From NCBI GenBank assembly GCA_025210525.1, contig JAOARP010000004.1, positions 1 to 48,066 of the forward strand: a stretch of 48,066 nt of DNA, written 5' to 3'. Within the stretch, counting starts at the first letter, position 1; every line of letters starts with the position of its first letter. Below are positions 8,716 to 17,946 of the stretch, piece by piece. Source of the DNA: Marinisporobacter sp. (lineage in GTDB: Bacteria > Bacillota > Clostridia > Peptostreptococcales > Thermotaleaceae). The notes under the pieces were generated by a model. That model was given only the letters and a program-made list of their open reading frames with translations, did not search any database and was not told where the DNA came from. The position numbers and the translations under genes are program-made.

Positions 8716-11535
8716 ATGACAAAAAGTATTGTTGTAAAAGGTGCAAGAGAGCATAATTTAAAAAATATTGATATTGAAATCCCAAGAGACAAATTTGTAG
8801 TCATGACGGGGCTAAGTGGCTCTGGAAAATCATCCTTAGCCTTTGATACGATTTATGCAGAGGGGCAAAGAAGATATGTAGAAAGCTTATCTGCTTATGC
8901 AAGACAGTTTTTAGGGCAGATGGAAAAACCAGATGTAGATGATATAGAAGGGTTATCCCCTGCTATATCTATTGATCAAAAGACTACTAGTAAAAATCCT
9001 CGTTCTACTGTTGGAACGGTAACAGAGATTTATGATTATTTAAGATTATTATTTGCAAGAGTTGGGACTCCCCATTGTCCTGTGTGTGGCCGTGAAATTT
9101 CTCAACAGACAATAGATCAAATAGTAGATAAAATATTAGCTTTACCTGAGAGAACGAAGATTCAAATATTGGCTCCTATCATAAGAGGAAGAAAAGGAGA
9201 GCATGTAAAGGTCTTTGAAAGAATCAAAAAAGAGGGCTATGTCCGTGTAAGAGTGGATGGAGAGATAAGAGAAATTACAGAAGAAATTAAGCTTGAAAAA
9301 AATAAAAAGCATACTATAGAAGTAGTCATTGATAGAATCATTGTAAAGGAAGGCATTGAAAATAGATTATCTGATTCAATAGAAACGACCCTTTCCCTAT
9401 CAGAAGGATTAGTCATTGTAAGCCTTATAGATGGAGAAGACTTAACCTTTAGTACAAAGTTTTCTTGTCCAGACCATGGGTTAGGTATTGAAGAATTAGA
9501 GCCTAGAATGTTTTCCTTTAATAGTCCCTATGGAGCGTGTCCTGATTGTAATGGAATAGGACATTTAAGGACTATTGATAAGGATTTAATCATTCCAAAT
9601 AAGTCCCTTAGTATCAAAGAGGGAGGCCTTGTTCCTATGGCAAATTCAGGAGAAGGAACTTATTATTTTGAAATGATTGATTCATTAGCAAAGGAGCATG
9701 GTGTAGATCTTTCTACTCCTATAGAAGAATTGCCAAAGACTTTTGTAGACGAATTGTTATATGGAACAGGAAAGAAAAATATAGAATTTACCTATGAAAG
9801 TAAATATGGAGGAGAGAGAAAATATCGTGCACCCTTTGAAGGAATAATCAATAATCTTACAAGGAGATATAAAGAAACTAATTCCGATTATATGAGAGAA
9901 AAAATTGAAGAATATATGAGTTTGACTCCTTGTAGCTCATGTAAGGGATATCGATTAAAGCCAGAGGTATTGGCTGTAACGATCAATGATAAAAATATTT
10001 CACAGGTTACAGAGTTCTCTATAAGAGAAGGGAAGGATTTTTTCAAGGAGTTAAAGCTAGATCAGAAAAAAGAGACTATTGCTAAGCAGATTTTAAAAGA
10101 AATCAATGAAAGATTAGGATTTTTAGTAGATGTAGGACTAGATTATTTGACCCTTTCTCGTTCAGCAGGAACATTATCTGGAGGAGAATCTCAAAGAATA
10201 CGTCTTGCAACACAAATTGGGTCAAGTCTTGTAGGGGTACTTTATATACTGGATGAACCAAGTATAGGGCTTCATCAAAAGGATAATGAAAAGCTCATTA
10301 AAACCCTTAGAAATTTAACGGATATAGGAAATACCCTAATCGTTGTAGAGCATGATGAGGATACTATGTATGCAGCAGATCATATTATCGATATAGGTCC
10401 TGGTGCTGGGGAGCATGGTGGAAAGATTATTGCAGAAGGAAATGTGGAAGAAATAAAGAATTGTGAAAAATCTATAACGGGTCAATATTTATCTGGAAGG
10501 AAAAAGATAGAAATTCCAGAGAGTAGAAGAAAGCCCAATGGAAAATGGATCAAGGTAGTAGGGGCAAAGGAAAATAACCTTAAAAATATTACTGCAAAAT
10601 TCCCATTAGGGGTATTTAGCTGTGTCACAGGAGTATCAGGATCAGGGAAAAGTACTTTAGTCAATGAAATCTTTTATAAAAGCTTAGCAATGAATCTACA
10701 TCGTGCAAAAGCTAGACCTGGAAAGCATAAAGAGATCAAAGGGATAGAGCATATTGATAAGGTCATTGATATTGACCAATCTCCGATTGGAAGAACGCCA
10801 AGATCTAATCCTGCAACCTATACAGGCGTATTTGACCTTATAAGGGATTTATTCGCTAAAGTTCCAGAAGCAAAAATGAGAGGATATCAAAAGGGAAGAT
10901 TTAGCTTTAATGTAAAGGGGGGAAGATGTGAAGCTTGTAGGGGAGATGGAATTATCAAAATAGAGATGCATTTTCTTCCAGATGTATATGTACCTTGTGA
11001 TGTATGTAAGGGGAAAAGGTACAATAGAGAAACATTAGAAGTAAAATATAAAGGAAAATCCATATCAGATGTACTCAATATGACTGTAGAGGAAGCATTA
11101 AAGTTCTTTGAAAATGTACCAGGAATCAAGAGAAAACTAGCTACTTTATTTGAGGTGGGTCTTGGATATATTAAGCTAGGACAGCCTTCAACTCAATTAT
11201 CTGGTGGAGAAGCTCAGAGGGTAAAGCTTGCTACAGAGCTTAGTAAGAGAAGTACAGGAAAGACTTTATATATTTTAGATGAGCCAACAACGGGTCTTCA
11301 TGTGGCAGATATTCATAAGCTTATAGGGGTACTTAATCGTCTTGTACAGGGGGGCAATACGGTACTAGTAATTGAGCATAATCTAGATGTGATTAAAGCC
11401 AGTGATTATATTATTGATTTAGGACCAGATGGAGGAGATCGAGGAGGTCAAATCGTAGGAGTTGGTACACCTGAGGAGATTGCAAAGATTCCAGAGTCTT
11501 ATACAGGCATGTATCTTAAGAACATTTTAAAATAA
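8716..11535 (+). CDS. uvrA: Excinuclease ABC subunit A
   Basis: A 939-residue UvrA, the damage-recognition ATPase of nucleotide excision repair. Two ABC ATPase modules are visible: Walker [10 protein letters not shown] near 31 and GVSGSGKST near 640, with LSGGESQR and LSGGEAQR signatures. Zinc-binding cysteine sets include CPVCG near 120, CPDCNGIG near 275 and the pair CEACRGDG...CDVCKG near 740-765. All expected motifs are intact and the length is normal. The start ATG lies 10 bases after uvrB with AGAGGTG upstream. Two small membrane-protein genes follow. Confidence 0.99.
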   Translation: MTKSIVVKGAREHNLKNIDIEIPRDKFVVMTGLSGSGKSSLAFDTIYAEGQRRYVESLSAYARQFLGQMEKPDVDDIEGLSPAISIDQKTTSKNPRSTVGTVTEIYDYLRLLFARVGTPHCPVCGREISQQTIDQIVDKILALPERTKIQILAPIIRGRKGEHVKVFERIKKEGYVRVRVDGEIREITEEIKLEKNKKHTIEVVIDRIIVKEGIENRLSDSIETTLSLSEGLVIVSLIDGEDLTFSTKFSCPDHGLGIEELEPRMFSFNSPYGACPDCNGIGHLRTIDKDLIIPNKSLSIKEGGLVPMANSGEGTYYFEMIDSLAKEHGVDLSTPIEELPKTFVDELLYGTGKKNIEFTYESKYGGERKYRAPFEGIINNLTRRYKETNSDYMREKIEEYMSLTPCSSCKGYRLKPEVLAVTINDKNISQVTEFSIREGKDFFKELKLDQKKETIAKQILKEINERLGFLVDVGLDYLTLSRSAGTLSGGESQRIRLATQIGSSLVGVLYILDEPSIGLHQKDNEKLIKTLRNLTDIGNTLIVVEHDEDTMYAADHIIDIGPGAGEHGGKIIAEGNVEEIKNCEKSITGQYLSGRKKIEIPESRRKPNGKWIKVVGAKENNLKNITAKFPLGVFSCVTGVSGSGKSTLVNEIFYKSLAMNLHRAKARPGKHKEIKGIEHIDKVIDIDQSPIGRTPRSNPATYTGVFDLIRDLFAKVPEAKMRGYQKGRFSFNVKGGRCEACRGDGIIKIEMHFLPDVYVPCDVCKGKRYNRETLEVKYKGKSISDVLNMTVEEALKFFENVPGIKRKLATLFEVGLGYIKLGQPSTQLSGGEAQRVKLATELSKRSTGKTLYILDEPTTGLHVADIHKLIGVLNRLVQGGNTVLVIEHNLDVIKASDYIIDLGPDGGDRGGQIVGVGTPEEIAKIPESYTGMYLKNILK

Positions 11536-11562
11536 GTATAAAGGGAAAAAGGGGATGTAAAA

Positions 11563-11763
11563 TTGTTTTTTGATTGGTTAAGTGATCTAGGGATACTGGA
11601 TAAAATCATCGTTATCTTTTCTGCTATTTTATTCATCGTTTTTATAGGGTATTTATGGATTTGTCGATTTAAATATGAATGGAAAAGGGAACAATGTGAC
11701 GAGTACCTAAAAGCATGTCACGATGATGAAAAATTTAAGAACTTAAAAGATAAAAACAATTAG
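11563..11763 (+). CDS. Small single-pass membrane protein, unknown
   Basis: A 66-residue protein with one hydrophobic helix (about 13-33) followed by a charged, mostly cytoplasmic-type tail with three cysteines. The start is TTG at 11563 behind AAAAAGGGGATG. It begins 28 bases after uvrA, so it may be the distal gene of the SOS-controlled transcript. In B. subtilis a small membrane protein gene (csbA) also lies next to uvrBA, but I see no clear sequence resemblance. Function unknown. Confidence 0.62.
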   Translation: MFFDWLSDLGILDKIIVIFSAILFIVFIGYLWICRFKYEWKREQCDEYLKACHDDEKFKNLKDKNN

Positions 11764-11826
11764 ATGAAATAATTTTTATAAGGGATAAAGGACGTTTTTA
11801 GGGTATAGGGATAAGGGAGATTATAC

Positions 11827-12147
11827 ATGAAATTCAAAATAGATCAAAAAGGAATGCTTAAGATAGTATGCATTGTATTACTTATAACCTTTATTATTTC
11901 TTTTGCTTTGAGTATGAAATATGTTGAGGATAAAGTATATGCAATCATAGCCCATAGTATTTTAGTAATGGTGTGGAGCATTATTCTAATGATTCCAAAA
12001 TCTATATTTAATATGCTTCAAACTATGTTCAGTGTAGGGAAGAATAGAGAATTATACAAATTTGAAATCTTGATTTATAGAGTGATAGCAGTCTATTGTA
12101 TGTTATCTACATTGCTTTATATTAGGTACTTATGGATTTACGGATAA
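11827..12147 (+). CDS. Small three-helix membrane protein, unknown
   Basis: A 106-residue protein with hydrophobic segments at about 9-27, 38-56 and 84-103. The middle loop (SIFNMLQTMFSVGKNRELYKFE) is amphipathic and charged. ATG at 11827 follows AAGGGAG by 8 bases. It lies 63 bases after the preceding small gene and a clear terminator follows, making it the likely last gene of the uvrBA transcript. I do not recognise the family. Confidence 0.6.
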   Translation: MKFKIDQKGMLKIVCIVLLITFIISFALSMKYVEDKVYAIIAHSILVMVWSIILMIPKSIFNMLQTMFSVGKNRELYKFEILIYRVIAVYCMLSTLLYIRYLWIYG

Positions 12148-12151
12148 AAAC

Positions 12152-12196
12152 AAAAGCACTATGTATCTTAGCATACATGGTGCTTTTATTATTTTT
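12152..12196 (+). terminator. Rho-independent terminator
   Basis: A 14-bp stem (12152-12165 with 12174-12187, one G-T pair) and an 8-base loop are followed by ATTATTTTTT. It starts 4 bases after the stop of the small membrane protein gene and closes the uvrBA unit. Confidence 0.88.
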
Positions 12197-12319
12197 TATG
12201 TTTTCGTAGCTTTTTTACAATTTCACATATTTTTATGATATTTTTACCACATTCTTTTTTTATAATAAAGACAAAGATTAGGAAAGCTTCCTAAAAGATA
12301 AAAAAAGGAGAGGATTTAT

Positions 12320-13003
12320 ATGAAAATGAATTTAAAAGCTTTAGGACTAGGGGCCATATTGACATGCACTTTGATTACGCCAGCATTTGCAAACCAGAAT
12401 GTAGAGCTAGTTAAGAAGATGGATATTGTAAAACTAAAAAAAGAACAGAAAGTATTTAGTGTAGAAGAACAAATTAAAAACCTTGAAGAAACTTTAGAGA
12501 AAATAGAAAAGTCCTATAAGGATGGCAAGATAAAAGAAGAAACCTATATGGCGAAGAAAGAAAATATCAAAAAGATTATAGAAGATATAAAAAGTGGCAA
12601 AGCTACCCTACGTTACAAAAGTGTAAATGGCTTAAAGAAGATGACACCAGAAGAAATGATGAAGAAATATGAGGGATGGCTACAAAAACTAGAAACTTCT
12701 TATAAAGAAGGAAAAATAGAAAAAGAAAAATATACTGTACAAAAAGAAAAAATGACAAAGATCATAGAAGATCTAAAAAATGGGAAAAAACCAGAAATAT
12801 TTAAAAAAGCATATTCTGTAAAGAAAATGACACCAGAGGAAATGAAAAAGAAATATGAAGGCTGGTTACAAGAACTAGAAACTTCTTATAAAGAAGGGAA
12901 AATAGAAAAAGAAAAATATAATGAAAAGAAAGAAAATATTATAAAGATCATAGAAAATCTTAAAAATGGTAAGGCATTAAAACAATTAGTAGTAAATCAT
13001 TAA
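12320..13003 (+). CDS. Secreted protein with three helical-hairpin repeats
   Basis: A 227-residue protein. Residues 1-25 form a signal peptide with cleavage after AFA. The mature part is very rich in Lys and Glu and holds three similar units at about 50-94, 109-156 and 170-217. Each has the pattern of a helix, SYK(D/E)GKI(E/K), a second helix with KIIE(D/N), and NGK or SGK. Units 2 and 3 start with KKMTPEEM, as in short SHOCT/DUF2680-type two-helix repeats of exported Firmicute proteins. The ATG follows AAAAAGGAGAGG. TATAAT at 12261-12266 is a possible -10. The gene directly precedes a two-component pair and may be its target or input. Molecular function unknown. Confidence 0.72.
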   Translation: MKMNLKALGLGAILTCTLITPAFANQNVELVKKMDIVKLKKEQKVFSVEEQIKNLEETLEKIEKSYKDGKIKEETYMAKKENIKKIIEDIKSGKATLRYKSVNGLKKMTPEEMMKKYEGWLQKLETSYKEGKIEKEKYTVQKEKMTKIIEDLKNGKKPEIFKKAYSVKKMTPEEMKKKYEGWLQELETSYKEGKIEKEKYNEKKENIIKIIENLKNGKALKQLVVNH

Positions 13004-13078
13004 AAAATAAAGCAATTTATTTGAACATGAAAAGGATTGAAATTTCTAAGAATAATCTATATATGATAGAATAATGAT

Positions 13079-13115
13079 GAGGATGAATAGAGGGTTGAAA
13101 ATATTCATCCTTATC
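13079..13115. repeat. Inverted repeat before the two-component operon
   Basis: GGATGAATA (13081-13089) is repeated inverted at 13102-13110 around a 12-base centre, with a short T-rich stretch after it. It may be a weak terminator for the repeat-protein gene or an operator or attenuator for the two-component genes; it overlaps the expected 5' leader of the latter. Confidence 0.45.
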
Positions 13116-13152
13116 TTATAGGATGAAATCAATAAGAGAGGGGATCAAAAGG

Positions 13153-13827
13153 GTGGAGAAAATTTTTCTTGTAGAAGATGAAAAAAATTTAAATGATATT
13201 TTTGTATTCTATTTAGAAAATGAAGGCTATGAAGTAAAAAGCTTTTTATGTGGATTAGATGCAGAAAAATGTATACTAGAAGAACCAGATTTGTGGATTT
13301 TAGATATTATGCTACCAGATATGGATGGATATGAACTCATCAAAAGAATCAAAGGGCATAATGAAGAAACCCCTGTGATTTTTATATCTGCTAGAGATGC
13401 AGATTTAGATCGAGTGGTAGGACTACAAATGGGAAGTGATGATTATATTGCAAAGCCCTTTTTACCTATGGAATTAGTTATAAGAACGAGAAACCTTTTA
13501 AAAAGAATACCGAAGAAGAGTAAAATAAAAGAAAATATAAAATCTATAAGTGGATACACTATTGATATGGATAAGAGAATCGTTTTTGAAGGAGATGAAA
13601 GAATTGAACTCACTTCAAAAGAATTCGATTTTTTAGTTAAGATCATACAAAATAAAAACCAAGCTTTAGATCGAGAGACCCTTTTAAAGGAAATATGGGG
13701 AGAGGACTATTTTGGAAGTGATCGGGTGGTAGATGATTTGGTAAGAAGAATCAGAAAGAAAATGGTGCATTTATCCATAGAAACGTTATATGGATATGGC
13801 TATAGGTTGTGTGGCAATGAAGATTAA
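13153..13827 (+). CDS. OmpR-family response regulator
   Basis: A 224-residue regulator with an N-terminal receiver domain and a C-terminal winged helix. The acidic pair (VEDEKN) is present, the phospho-acceptor is D in WILDIMLPDMDGYE, and the conserved Lys is in DDYIAKPF. The DNA-binding domain has LTSKEFDFL and ends with TLYGYGYRL, typical of OmpR/PhoB. The GTG at 13153 is preferred over the in-frame ATG at 13123, because GAGAGGGG stands about 9 bases before it and the product then begins VEKIFLVEDE like its relatives. The kinase gene overlaps its end by 11 bases, so the pair is translationally coupled. Confidence 0.92.
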   Translation: MEKIFLVEDEKNLNDIFVFYLENEGYEVKSFLCGLDAEKCILEEPDLWILDIMLPDMDGYELIKRIKGHNEETPVIFISARDADLDRVVGLQMGSDDYIAKPFLPMELVIRTRNLLKRIPKKSKIKENIKSISGYTIDMDKRIVFEGDERIELTSKEFDFLVKIIQNKNQALDRETLLKEIWGEDYFGSDRVVDDLVRRIRKKMVHLSIETLYGYGYRLCGNED

Positions 13828-15394
13828 ATCAGTAAAATTTCCACTAGTGGCTTCTTTTATGGTAATCATTTTAATTTTTTCATTTATCATGTCATTTTTT
13901 TTAATACAAGCCTTCAAAAAATATTATTATGAAGATGTCTATAAAACACTAGAAGCAAATGCAAATAATTGGATTAGTGGAATGACCAAGAGTGAATTAG
14001 ATGAAAGCATGACTTTAGATGCATTTATGAAAATTGGAAAAAAAGATATCAGAAAGATCGAAGAAATCTATTGGTTTGAAACAAGGGATGGAAATCTTAT
14101 TAGAAAAACAAAGAATAAAATCAAAAGTCATTTTACAGCAAGTATTTTAGAAAATATAGAAGAAACAATAAAAAATCAAACAGAACCAGTAAAAAGGTAT
14201 GAAATGAAGGTAAAGGATCGAACTCTTTTTTACGTTATAGCAAAGTATGAAAATAATCTAAATAATATAAAGATCCTTAGTAATTTAAATAATGTAGATC
14301 TTATAAAAAAAGTTAATAATACAAATAAGATGAGCAATATAAAAAAGAATATAGAAGATTCACAAAATGAAAAGGATATAAATTCTAAAATTGATGTTAT
14401 AAAGGATATGAAAAATATTAAAAAAGATACGAAGAGTCAGTTTGTTTTAAATGTGAATAAAGTTTATCCTGTGCAGTTTTATAGAGGCTTTTTAAAATGG
14501 AAAACAGAGGATGAGACCTTTATAGAAAAATTGCACTTTGAAGTAGCAATGGTCTTTATTTTGGTAATAATGACCATGTTTTTTATTTCTATATATTTAT
14601 CTCGATTTCTAACAAAACCTTTAGTAGAATTAAAAAATTCTGTTAAAAATATTTCTAATAGAAAATTAGATATGCCTATAGAAATTAGTAGAGATGATGA
14701 AATAGGATTTTTAGCCAATGCTATTGAAGAAATGAGAAAAGAATTATTGAAGTATGATGAAGATCAACAATTTAAATTACATGCTATATCTCATGAATTG
14801 AAAACCCCTATCATGTCTGTGAAAAGTTATCTGGAAGCTCTAAAAAACGGCCTTTATCCTAAGGGAACCTTAGAATCTTCTCTAGAAGTCATAGATGAAG
14901 AATGTAATCGCCTTGAAAATTTGGTTTATAATCTATTGTATATTCAAAGATTAGATTATTTAGATACGGAAATAAAGAGTAGAAAAAAAATCAATTTAAA
15001 AGAGATGATAGAAGAATCAATAAGAAGCTTTTCTCTACAATTAAAAGCTTTAAAGGTAGAACTGGATATGGATAATGTTTGGATGTATGGAGATGATGAA
15101 CAATTAAAAATGATCATTCAAAACATCTTAAGTAATCAAGTAAGATATGCAAAAGATCAAATGAAAATAGCTTTAAAACAAGACACTGAAAAGATTTATT
15201 TGAATTTTTATAATGATGGGGAAAAAATTGAACATATAGATGAACTATTTGAATTATTTAAAAAAGGGAAAAATGGAAGAACGGGGATGGGGCTATATAT
15301 CGTGAAAAGACTTCTGAAAATGAACAAAGGAAAAATAGTTGCTATCAATGAAGAAAATTGGGTATCCTTTCAAATTGAAATAAGTAAAGATTAA
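13817..15394 (+). CDS. HAMP-type sensor histidine kinase
   Basis: A 525-residue membrane kinase that should phosphorylate the regulator encoded just upstream. Transmembrane helices at about 10-31 and 243-262 flank an extracytoplasmic sensor. HAMP follows (about 262-315). The HisKA box HAISHELKTP puts the phospho-acceptor at H326, and the ATPase domain has the N box (NILSNQVRYA) and GMGLYIVKRL. The sensor contains an odd Asn/Lys-rich stretch (about 145-207) with a run of NN-I-x-N units, which looks like an AT-rich expansion. ATG at 13817 overlaps the response regulator stop; an upstream in-frame ATG at 13790 would add nine residues and lacks a ribosome binding site. Confidence 0.92.
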   Translation: MKIKSVKFPLVASFMVIILIFSFIMSFFLIQAFKKYYYEDVYKTLEANANNWISGMTKSELDESMTLDAFMKIGKKDIRKIEEIYWFETRDGNLIRKTKNKIKSHFTASILENIEETIKNQTEPVKRYEMKVKDRTLFYVIAKYENNLNNIKILSNLNNVDLIKKVNNTNKMSNIKKNIEDSQNEKDINSKIDVIKDMKNIKKDTKSQFVLNVNKVYPVQFYRGFLKWKTEDETFIEKLHFEVAMVFILVIMTMFFISIYLSRFLTKPLVELKNSVKNISNRKLDMPIEISRDDEIGFLANAIEEMRKELLKYDEDQQFKLHAISHELKTPIMSVKSYLEALKNGLYPKGTLESSLEVIDEECNRLENLVYNLLYIQRLDYLDTEIKSRKKINLKEMIEESIRSFSLQLKALKVELDMDNVWMYGDDEQLKMIIQNILSNQVRYAKDQMKIALKQDTEKIYLNFYNDGEKIEHIDELFELFKKGKNGRTGMGLYIVKRLLKMNKGKIVAINEENWVSFQIEISKD

Positions 15395-15395
15395 T

Positions 15396-15440
15396 AAAAA
15401 GCAAAGTCAGAAAAAAATACTTTATCCGACTTTGCTTTTT
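15396..15440. terminator. Bidirectional terminator between convergent genes
   Basis: A 13-bp stem of AAAAAGCAAAGTC (15396-15408) and its inverse (15428-15440) gives a T-run on both strands. It serves the histidine kinase gene (plus) and the stalk-domain gene (minus), whose stop codon directly adjoins it. Confidence 0.9.
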
Positions 15441-15992
15441 TTACTCTGATAAAATGATTCCCCGGGCAATATTTTCTTTATTTAATACAGCTCCAATCAG
15501 GTCACCAACCTTTAAATCATTAAAATCTAAATTCATTTTTTTATTATTACGTTGCATAATAATGACTAGATTTTCAGAAACATGGATATTCGGTTCTATA
15601 GAGATACTATTATCATCAAAATGCTGCTCTATGGTTAGAATTTTACTTTTTTTATCCATTTTAACAATTTCTCCATAGACAAAGTTTTCCCCTTTGTATG
15701 GATTAGACTGGGGAAAGTCTTTAAATACCCTATTATTTTTTAATAAAAGGGTGTTGTTTTCTCCATCACAAAGAACAGAACAATTTAGCTTTTCTGATAA
15801 AAGAGGTGCGGGAATATATAGAATGCCTTTGTAATAGATGGTTTTTAGGGTTTCACTTTCATTATTCACAGAGATATTTGTATCTTTTAAATAAGCTTTA
15901 ATGACTTCAAAGTTTTGTGCAGCTAAAGAGATGGACGTTGTAAGTATGCATAGAATAAAAACAACTAAACCTTTTTTTAATAAACGATTCAT
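15441..15992 (-). CDS. Exported protein with copper-amine-oxidase-N-like (stalk) domain
   Basis: A 183-residue protein. Residues 1-25 (MNRLLKKGL..., ending ISLAA) are a signal peptide. Residues about 35-95 have the pattern of the copper amine oxidase N-terminal 'stalk' domain common in exported Clostridia proteins: a short strand, YYKGILYIPAPLLSEKLNC, then strands ending NNTLLLKNN. The C-terminal half (about 100-183) is beta-rich and ends in a segment suggesting a small OB-like domain. ATG at 15992 is chosen for its perfect GGAGGAAG site; the longer frame to 16055 has none. The signal peptide resembles that of the CapA-like gene upstream. Function unknown; cell-wall binding is an inference. 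Confidence 0.72.
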   Translation of the reverse strand: MNRLLKKGLVVFILCILTTSISLAAQNFEVIKAYLKDTNISVNNESETLKTIYYKGILYIPAPLLSEKLNCSVLCDGENNTLLLKNNRVFKDFPQSNPYKGENFVYGEIVKMDKKSKILTIEQHFDDNSISIEPNIHVSENLVIIMQRNNKKMNLDFNDLKVGDLIGAVLNKENIARGIILSE

Positions 15993-16283
15993 GATTCTTC
16001 CTCCTTGACAATTTTTATAGTATAAGTGTAGACAAGGGGTTGAAAAAGTATACATATTTTAATAAGAATAGGGAATACTAATCTTTTGTTATTTTAGTTA
16101 CATAATATAGTCTTACACTTCTGCATAGAATTATGGAAAATACTATTTTAAAAAATGCAAAACAGTAGCTAAATATTCATTTTTAAAGTGTATACAATTC
16201 TAATCTACTCAATCAATTTGTAGTCTTGTTGTATTGCATAGCTTACTATAACTTTATTGGAATGTAATACTATCTTTAGGGTA
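15993..16283. other. Intergenic region between two minus-strand exported-protein genes
   Basis: About 290 bases with no open frame that looks coding. It contains the GGAGGAAG ribosome binding site of the stalk-domain gene and must hold its promoter, but no clear -35/-10 pair was seen. No hairpin with a T-run was found after the CapA-like gene, so read-through into the next gene is possible. Confidence 0.5.
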
Positions 16284-17582
16284 TTAAAATATTTGAGCCT
16301 TTGTTTCTACTAAAACTTCCTTTAATCTTTTATAATCCTTAGAGCTTAATAAAGGGTCTTTTTTCTCTTCGTAATCCTTAATAGCTTTTTCTACAGGTAA
16401 AATTCTAAAGTTAAGTCCTTTTTTGGTGCGAGATTTATCTACCCAAGTAGGCACAAAAGAGACATTTGTAATTGCTGTTTTATTTGTCTCAAAATTCTTT
16501 GTAATGTCAAGTAAGGTAATGAGACCACTATAGGTATATTTTCTTTTCTGATCTGCTACAAGATTTCCTTGAGAATAAATTACAAAGCATTTCTTTTTTT
16601 CTCCGTCTATGGTTGTAACTTCTTTCATCTCTGCTGGTTGGATCACATGGGGGTGTCCTCCTAAAACAATGTCTACGCCATTTTCAAATAAAAAGTTGAC
16701 TAATTCCTCTTGATGATTATTTTGCTTTCTTTGATATTCTTGTCCAAAATGAAGACTAAAAATGATTACATCAACTTGATTGTCCTTTGCCTTTTTTATA
16801 TCTTCTAGCATTTTTTCTTTGTTGATCATATTGATGGCAGATGGATTTTCCTTTGGAATAGGGATGCCGTTTGTTCCGTATGTATAGCTCATAAAAGCCA
16901 TTTTAATATCCTTTATGGTTTCAATTAAAAGGGTATCCCTTTCTTCTTTATTTCTAAAGGTTCCTGTATGCTTTATGGAAAGGTTGTCCAACGTATTTAA
17001 AGTATGAATAATACCATAATTCCTTTTATCAAGAGAATGATTGTTTGCTGTTGCTAAAATATCAAAGCCTATATCTTTAAGGGTAGTACCTAATTGCTCT
17101 GGCGTGTTGAAGGCTGGATAGCTACTATATTTTTTCTCTTTCCCAGAAAAGGTAGTTTCTAAATTCCCAATAGCTACATCTGCTGAAGAGATATGGGGTT
17201 TTATAGGATTAAAACAGGATGAAAAATCATAAGTCCCAGTAGTACTAGTTTTACGAGCAGAAATATATTGGGTATTGTGGCACATGATGTCTCCGACTGA
17301 AGCTAATTGCAAAGTAGTAGTAATATTTTCTTCTTGAATAGGATTGCTGCTTTCATCATAATACATAGAAAAAGAAGTATTTTTAAATAAATTTCTTATA
17401 GGAAATAAAAGCTCTTCCTCAGAAGGGATCTTTTTTATTGGGTCGTTTTTTTCAGTTGTGGTTAGATTTTGATTTCTTAAATAATTATTTGGTTTTTGGA
17501 TGCTTTCTTCTCCAAAGGATATAGAAGCTGTAAGAATGAATAGAATAAGAACAATAAAACTTTTTTTCAATAAATGTTGCAT
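16284..17582 (-). CDS. CapA-family exported metallophosphatase-like protein
   Basis: A 432-residue CapA-type protein (PgsA/CapA family, poly-gamma-glutamate capsule association and related roles). A signal peptide (1-24) is followed by an extended linker and the metallophosphatase-like domain from about 92. Motifs in order: SVGDIMCHNTQY (D98), IGNLETTFSG, ATANNHSLDK, SLHFGQEY and GGHPHVIQPAE. These match the metal-site motifs of the family. Length is normal. AGGAGG stands 7 bases before the ATG. No capB, capC or pgs genes are nearby, so a role in polyglutamate synthesis is unsupported; stand-alone CapA proteins are common in Clostridia. Confidence 0.9.
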   Translation of the reverse strand: MQHLLKKSFIVLILFILTASISFGEESIQKPNNYLRNQNLTTTEKNDPIKKIPSEEELLFPIRNLFKNTSFSMYYDESSNPIQEENITTTLQLASVGDIMCHNTQYISARKTSTTGTYDFSSCFNPIKPHISSADVAIGNLETTFSGKEKKYSSYPAFNTPEQLGTTLKDIGFDILATANNHSLDKRNYGIIHTLNTLDNLSIKHTGTFRNKEERDTLLIETIKDIKMAFMSYTYGTNGIPIPKENPSAINMINKEKMLEDIKKAKDNQVDVIIFSLHFGQEYQRKQNNHQEELVNFLFENGVDIVLGGHPHVIQPAEMKEVTTIDGEKKKCFVIYSQGNLVADQKRKYTYSGLITLLDITKNFETNKTAITNVSFVPTWVDKSRTKKGLNFRILPVEKAIKDYEEKKDPLLSSKDYKRLKEVLVETKAQIF

Positions 17583-17946
17583 GAAAATTCCTCCTTGGTT
17601 TATGTTAAAATAAGCTACTTATATATTAGCATAAAGAACCACAAAGTTTATGTAGAAATGAGAAAAGAAAAATGTTTGATAGAAAAGGAACCTCTAGAGA
17701 AATTGCTGGAGAATATTGATGGTTGTCCTTTAAAGAATGATATGTTTTAGGATAAAGAAAGGATATTTTATTGAAAATAATCAAATTTTTGTGAGCTTAT
17801 TTTGATAAAATATAATATAAGGAATAAATATTTGTAAAAACATTTGAGTGGAAATTTACTGATAGATCTTTTGTTATATATTCAATTTATGATGAGTTTT
17901 GATTGAAAAGGCTAAAGTTTATTTTAAAGAAATGAGAGGGAAAAAT
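17583..17946. other. Intergenic region upstream of uvrC
   Basis: A 364-base stretch between the divergent CapA-like gene and uvrC. It holds the ribosome binding site and unseen promoter of the CapA-like gene at its left end, and a possible uvrC promoter at 17789-17816. An in-frame TTG at 17899 could extend uvrC by 16 residues but lacks a ribosome binding site. No LexA box, hairpin or small gene was seen. Confidence 0.5.
17789..17816 (+). promoter_or_regulatory. Possible uvrC promoter
   Basis: TTGTGA (17789-17794), a 16-base spacer and a perfect TATAAT (17811-17816), about 130 bases upstream of the uvrC start codon. The -35 match is weak. Unlike uvrB, there is no LexA box here. Confidence 0.4.

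Noticed and set aside
12212-12252. TTTTTAC/CACAT direct repeats as a response-regulator site before the helical-repeat protein gene
   Set aside because: The spacing of the two parts is not constant and the region is so AT-rich that such repeats are expected by chance.
17661-17681. LexA-like half site upstream of uvrC (AATGTTTGATAG as in uvrB)
   Set aside because: Only the right half matches; the CGAAC half is absent, and the site is far from the likely promoter.
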